This document shows, in pieces, positions 63,384 through 64,000 of a stretch of 64,000 bases of DNA (the stretch's first letter is position 1; each line of letters starts with the position of its first letter). The position numbers and the translations under genes were made by a program. The stretch is from NCBI GenBank assembly GCA_934500705.1, contig CAKSTI010000012.1:26933-90932 (forward strand), read 5' to 3'. The notes below the pieces were generated by a model. It was not told the origin of the DNA. It saw nothing but the letters and a program-made list of their open reading frames with translations, and searched no databases. The DNA comes from an uncultured Clostridia bacterium (lineage in GTDB: Bacteria > Bacillota > Clostridia > UMGS1810).

Positions 63384-63498
63384 AAAAAAGGACAATTCGA
63401 GGCTGAACGGAATAACAGACGGATTTGAAATATGACAGAAAATACACCCTGATAATTTAATTTCGGGGTGTATCAAATTTTGACACACAGTAAACAAA
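63384..63498 (+). repeat. 115-bp direct repeat, copy 2 (recombinase 3' end relic + terminator)
   Basis: Same order as 23328-23442: the last recombinase codons ending GFEI and stop, the hairpin and TTGACACACAGTAAACAAA. No recombinase body lies upstream, so this is an orphan gene end. Confidence 0.88.
63442..63481 (+). terminator. Terminator hairpin within repeat copy 2
   Basis: Stem ATACACCCTGA / TCGGGGTGTAT (63442-63452 with 63463-63473), then CAAATTTT. The one stem difference from copy 1 (A to G) keeps pairing as G-U. Confidence 0.6.
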
Positions 63499-63732
63499 GA
63501 AAAGACAAATCGTATATTGAGCAAAAAATAATCTGCGTGAATGAAAAATATTCCCGCAGAATTGTTTCCTGTAATCAAAATCAGCAAAGTTATCGGGACT
63601 GAATGATGCTAAAATGATGATGTACCGGACGGAATTTTTGAAAACAGATGCGAACGCATACGAAATTAACACCGTTTTGAACACAAAAATTCGACTGAAC
63701 AGACCGTGTGCCATATCTTCAATAAGAATGAG
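63499..63732. other. Intergenic spacer between recombinase relic and tRNA-Trp
   Basis: About 230 bp with no supported gene; a short plus-strand frame from 63618 runs through the terminator into the tRNA and is not credible. Confidence 0.5.
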
Positions 63733-63766
63733 AAAAGCCTTGAAACCAAGCGGTTTCAAGGCTTTT
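63733..63766 (-). terminator. Terminator of tRNA-Trp
   Basis: A perfect 15-bp stem (AAAAGCCTTGAAACC / GGTTTCAAGGCTTTT) with a 4-base loop, starting 3 bases beyond the tRNA CCA end. Minus-strand reading ends in a T run. Confidence 0.9.
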
Positions 63767-63769
63767 GCG

Positions 63770-63845
63770 TGGCAGGGGTAGTAAGACTTGAACTCACGGC
63801 ACGCGGTTTTGGAGACCGCTGCTCTACCAACTGAGCTATACCCCT
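63770..63845 (-). tRNA. trnW: tRNA-Trp (anticodon CCA)
   Basis: A 76-base cloverleaf. Acceptor AGGGGTA pairs with TACCCCT; D-arm GCTC-AGTTGGTA-GAGC; anticodon stem GCGGT/ACCGC with loop CTCCAAA giving anticodon CCA (Trp); T-loop GTTCAAGTC; discriminator G and encoded CCA. Consensus promoter upstream and strong terminator downstream. Its 3' end faces the island, as for tRNA-targeted integration. Confidence 0.95.
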
Positions 63846-63866
63846 GTATTGACAAGCAACGTAACT

Positions 63867-63895
63867 ATTATATCTTAAAATACGGGTTATGTCAA
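63867..63895 (-). promoter_or_regulatory. tRNA-Trp promoter
   Basis: Minus-strand -35 TTGACA (63895-63890), 17-bp spacer, -10 TATAAT (63872-63867): full consensus at optimal spacing, ~21 bp before the tRNA 5' end. Confidence 0.9.
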
Positions 63896-64000
63896 TATTT
63901 TTTGCCAAATTTTTTTGGAAAAATTCTGCAGTTGTCAAACATATGGACCATTTTTATTAAAAAAATTATTCAATGTGTTTTGTTAATGTGCGGTTTTGCG
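63896..64000. other. AT-rich sequence at window edge
   Basis: About 105 bp of AT-rich DNA beyond the tRNA promoter. No gene, hairpin or repeat is supported. Confidence 0.5.

Noticed and set aside
63616..63780. A ~55-codon plus-strand frame running into tRNA-Trp
   Set aside because: It passes through the tRNA terminator and ends in the tRNA; no ribosome site.

Overview
The window looks like a chromosomal segment of a plant-polysaccharide-degrading Bacillota (class Clostridia) bacterium. The evidence is strong AGGAGG-type ribosome sites, S-layer homology (SLH) domains, copper-amine-oxidase-like stalk domains in secreted enzymes, a YesN/YesM plus LplABC-type transport locus, and a moderate G+C content judged by eye. 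The style resembles gut pectin/hemicellulose specialists such as Monoglobus, but no taxonomic marker gene is present, so the genus is inference.

Region 1 (1-3.4 kb) is the late end of a prophage: a tail-fibre/baseplate protein with a 13-residue beta-roll repeat, a small protein, an endolysin-like M15 peptidase fused to a phosphodiester-glycosidase domain, and a holin. It ends at a terminator and then joins abruptly to the interior of a glycosidase gene at about 3418.

Region 2 (3.4-18.3 kb) is a glucomannan/mannan cluster: a 5'-truncated mannanase-like gene, an intact secreted GH5 mannanase-like enzyme, a sugar ABC transporter (binding protein and two permeases, no ATPase), a GH94 phosphorylase, a decayed GH38/esterase chimera, a GH130 mannosyl-glucose phosphorylase and a phosphohexomutase. 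Together they would import beta-linked Glc/Man oligosaccharides, split them by phosphorolysis and send the sugar-1-phosphates to the 6-phosphates. An AraC regulator (minus strand) closes the cluster.

Region 3 (19.2-23.5 kb) holds a sugar isomerase-like TIM barrel, two Gfo/Idh/MocA dehydrogenases and a probably 5'-truncated tyrosine recombinase. The 3' end of the recombinase and its terminator recur 40 kb downstream (63.4 kb), beside an intact tRNA-Trp gene. A degenerate tRNA-3'-half-like sequence follows the first copy. This suggests that 23.4-63.8 kb is, or was, an integrative island at tRNA-Trp.

Region 4 (23.6-61.8 kb) is a large catabolic island. It has an AraC regulator, a sugar-acid module (SMP-30 lactonase, SDR, UxuA-like dehydratase, SGNH hydrolase), a YesN/YesM two-component system, an LplB/LplC/LplA-type transporter, and a run of secreted proteins: two multi-module binding proteins sharing an unrecognised module in six copies, two SLH proteins, and two GH141-like beta-helix enzymes. 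Cytoplasmic enzymes follow: a clan GH-A glycosidase with a GATase-like N-terminus, GH31, GH127-like DUF1680, a calcineurin-type phosphoesterase, an MFS transporter and a beta-lactamase-fold hydrolase. The likely flow is surface capture and depolymerisation, import, then cytoplasmic trimming of a complex plant glycan (arabinose-, fucose/rhamnose- or uronate-containing; exact substrate unknown).

Region 5 (61.9-64 kb) has a minus-strand membrane protein with a PUA/EVE-like N-terminus (possible defence gene), the second recombinase-end repeat, and tRNA-Trp with a consensus promoter and terminator.
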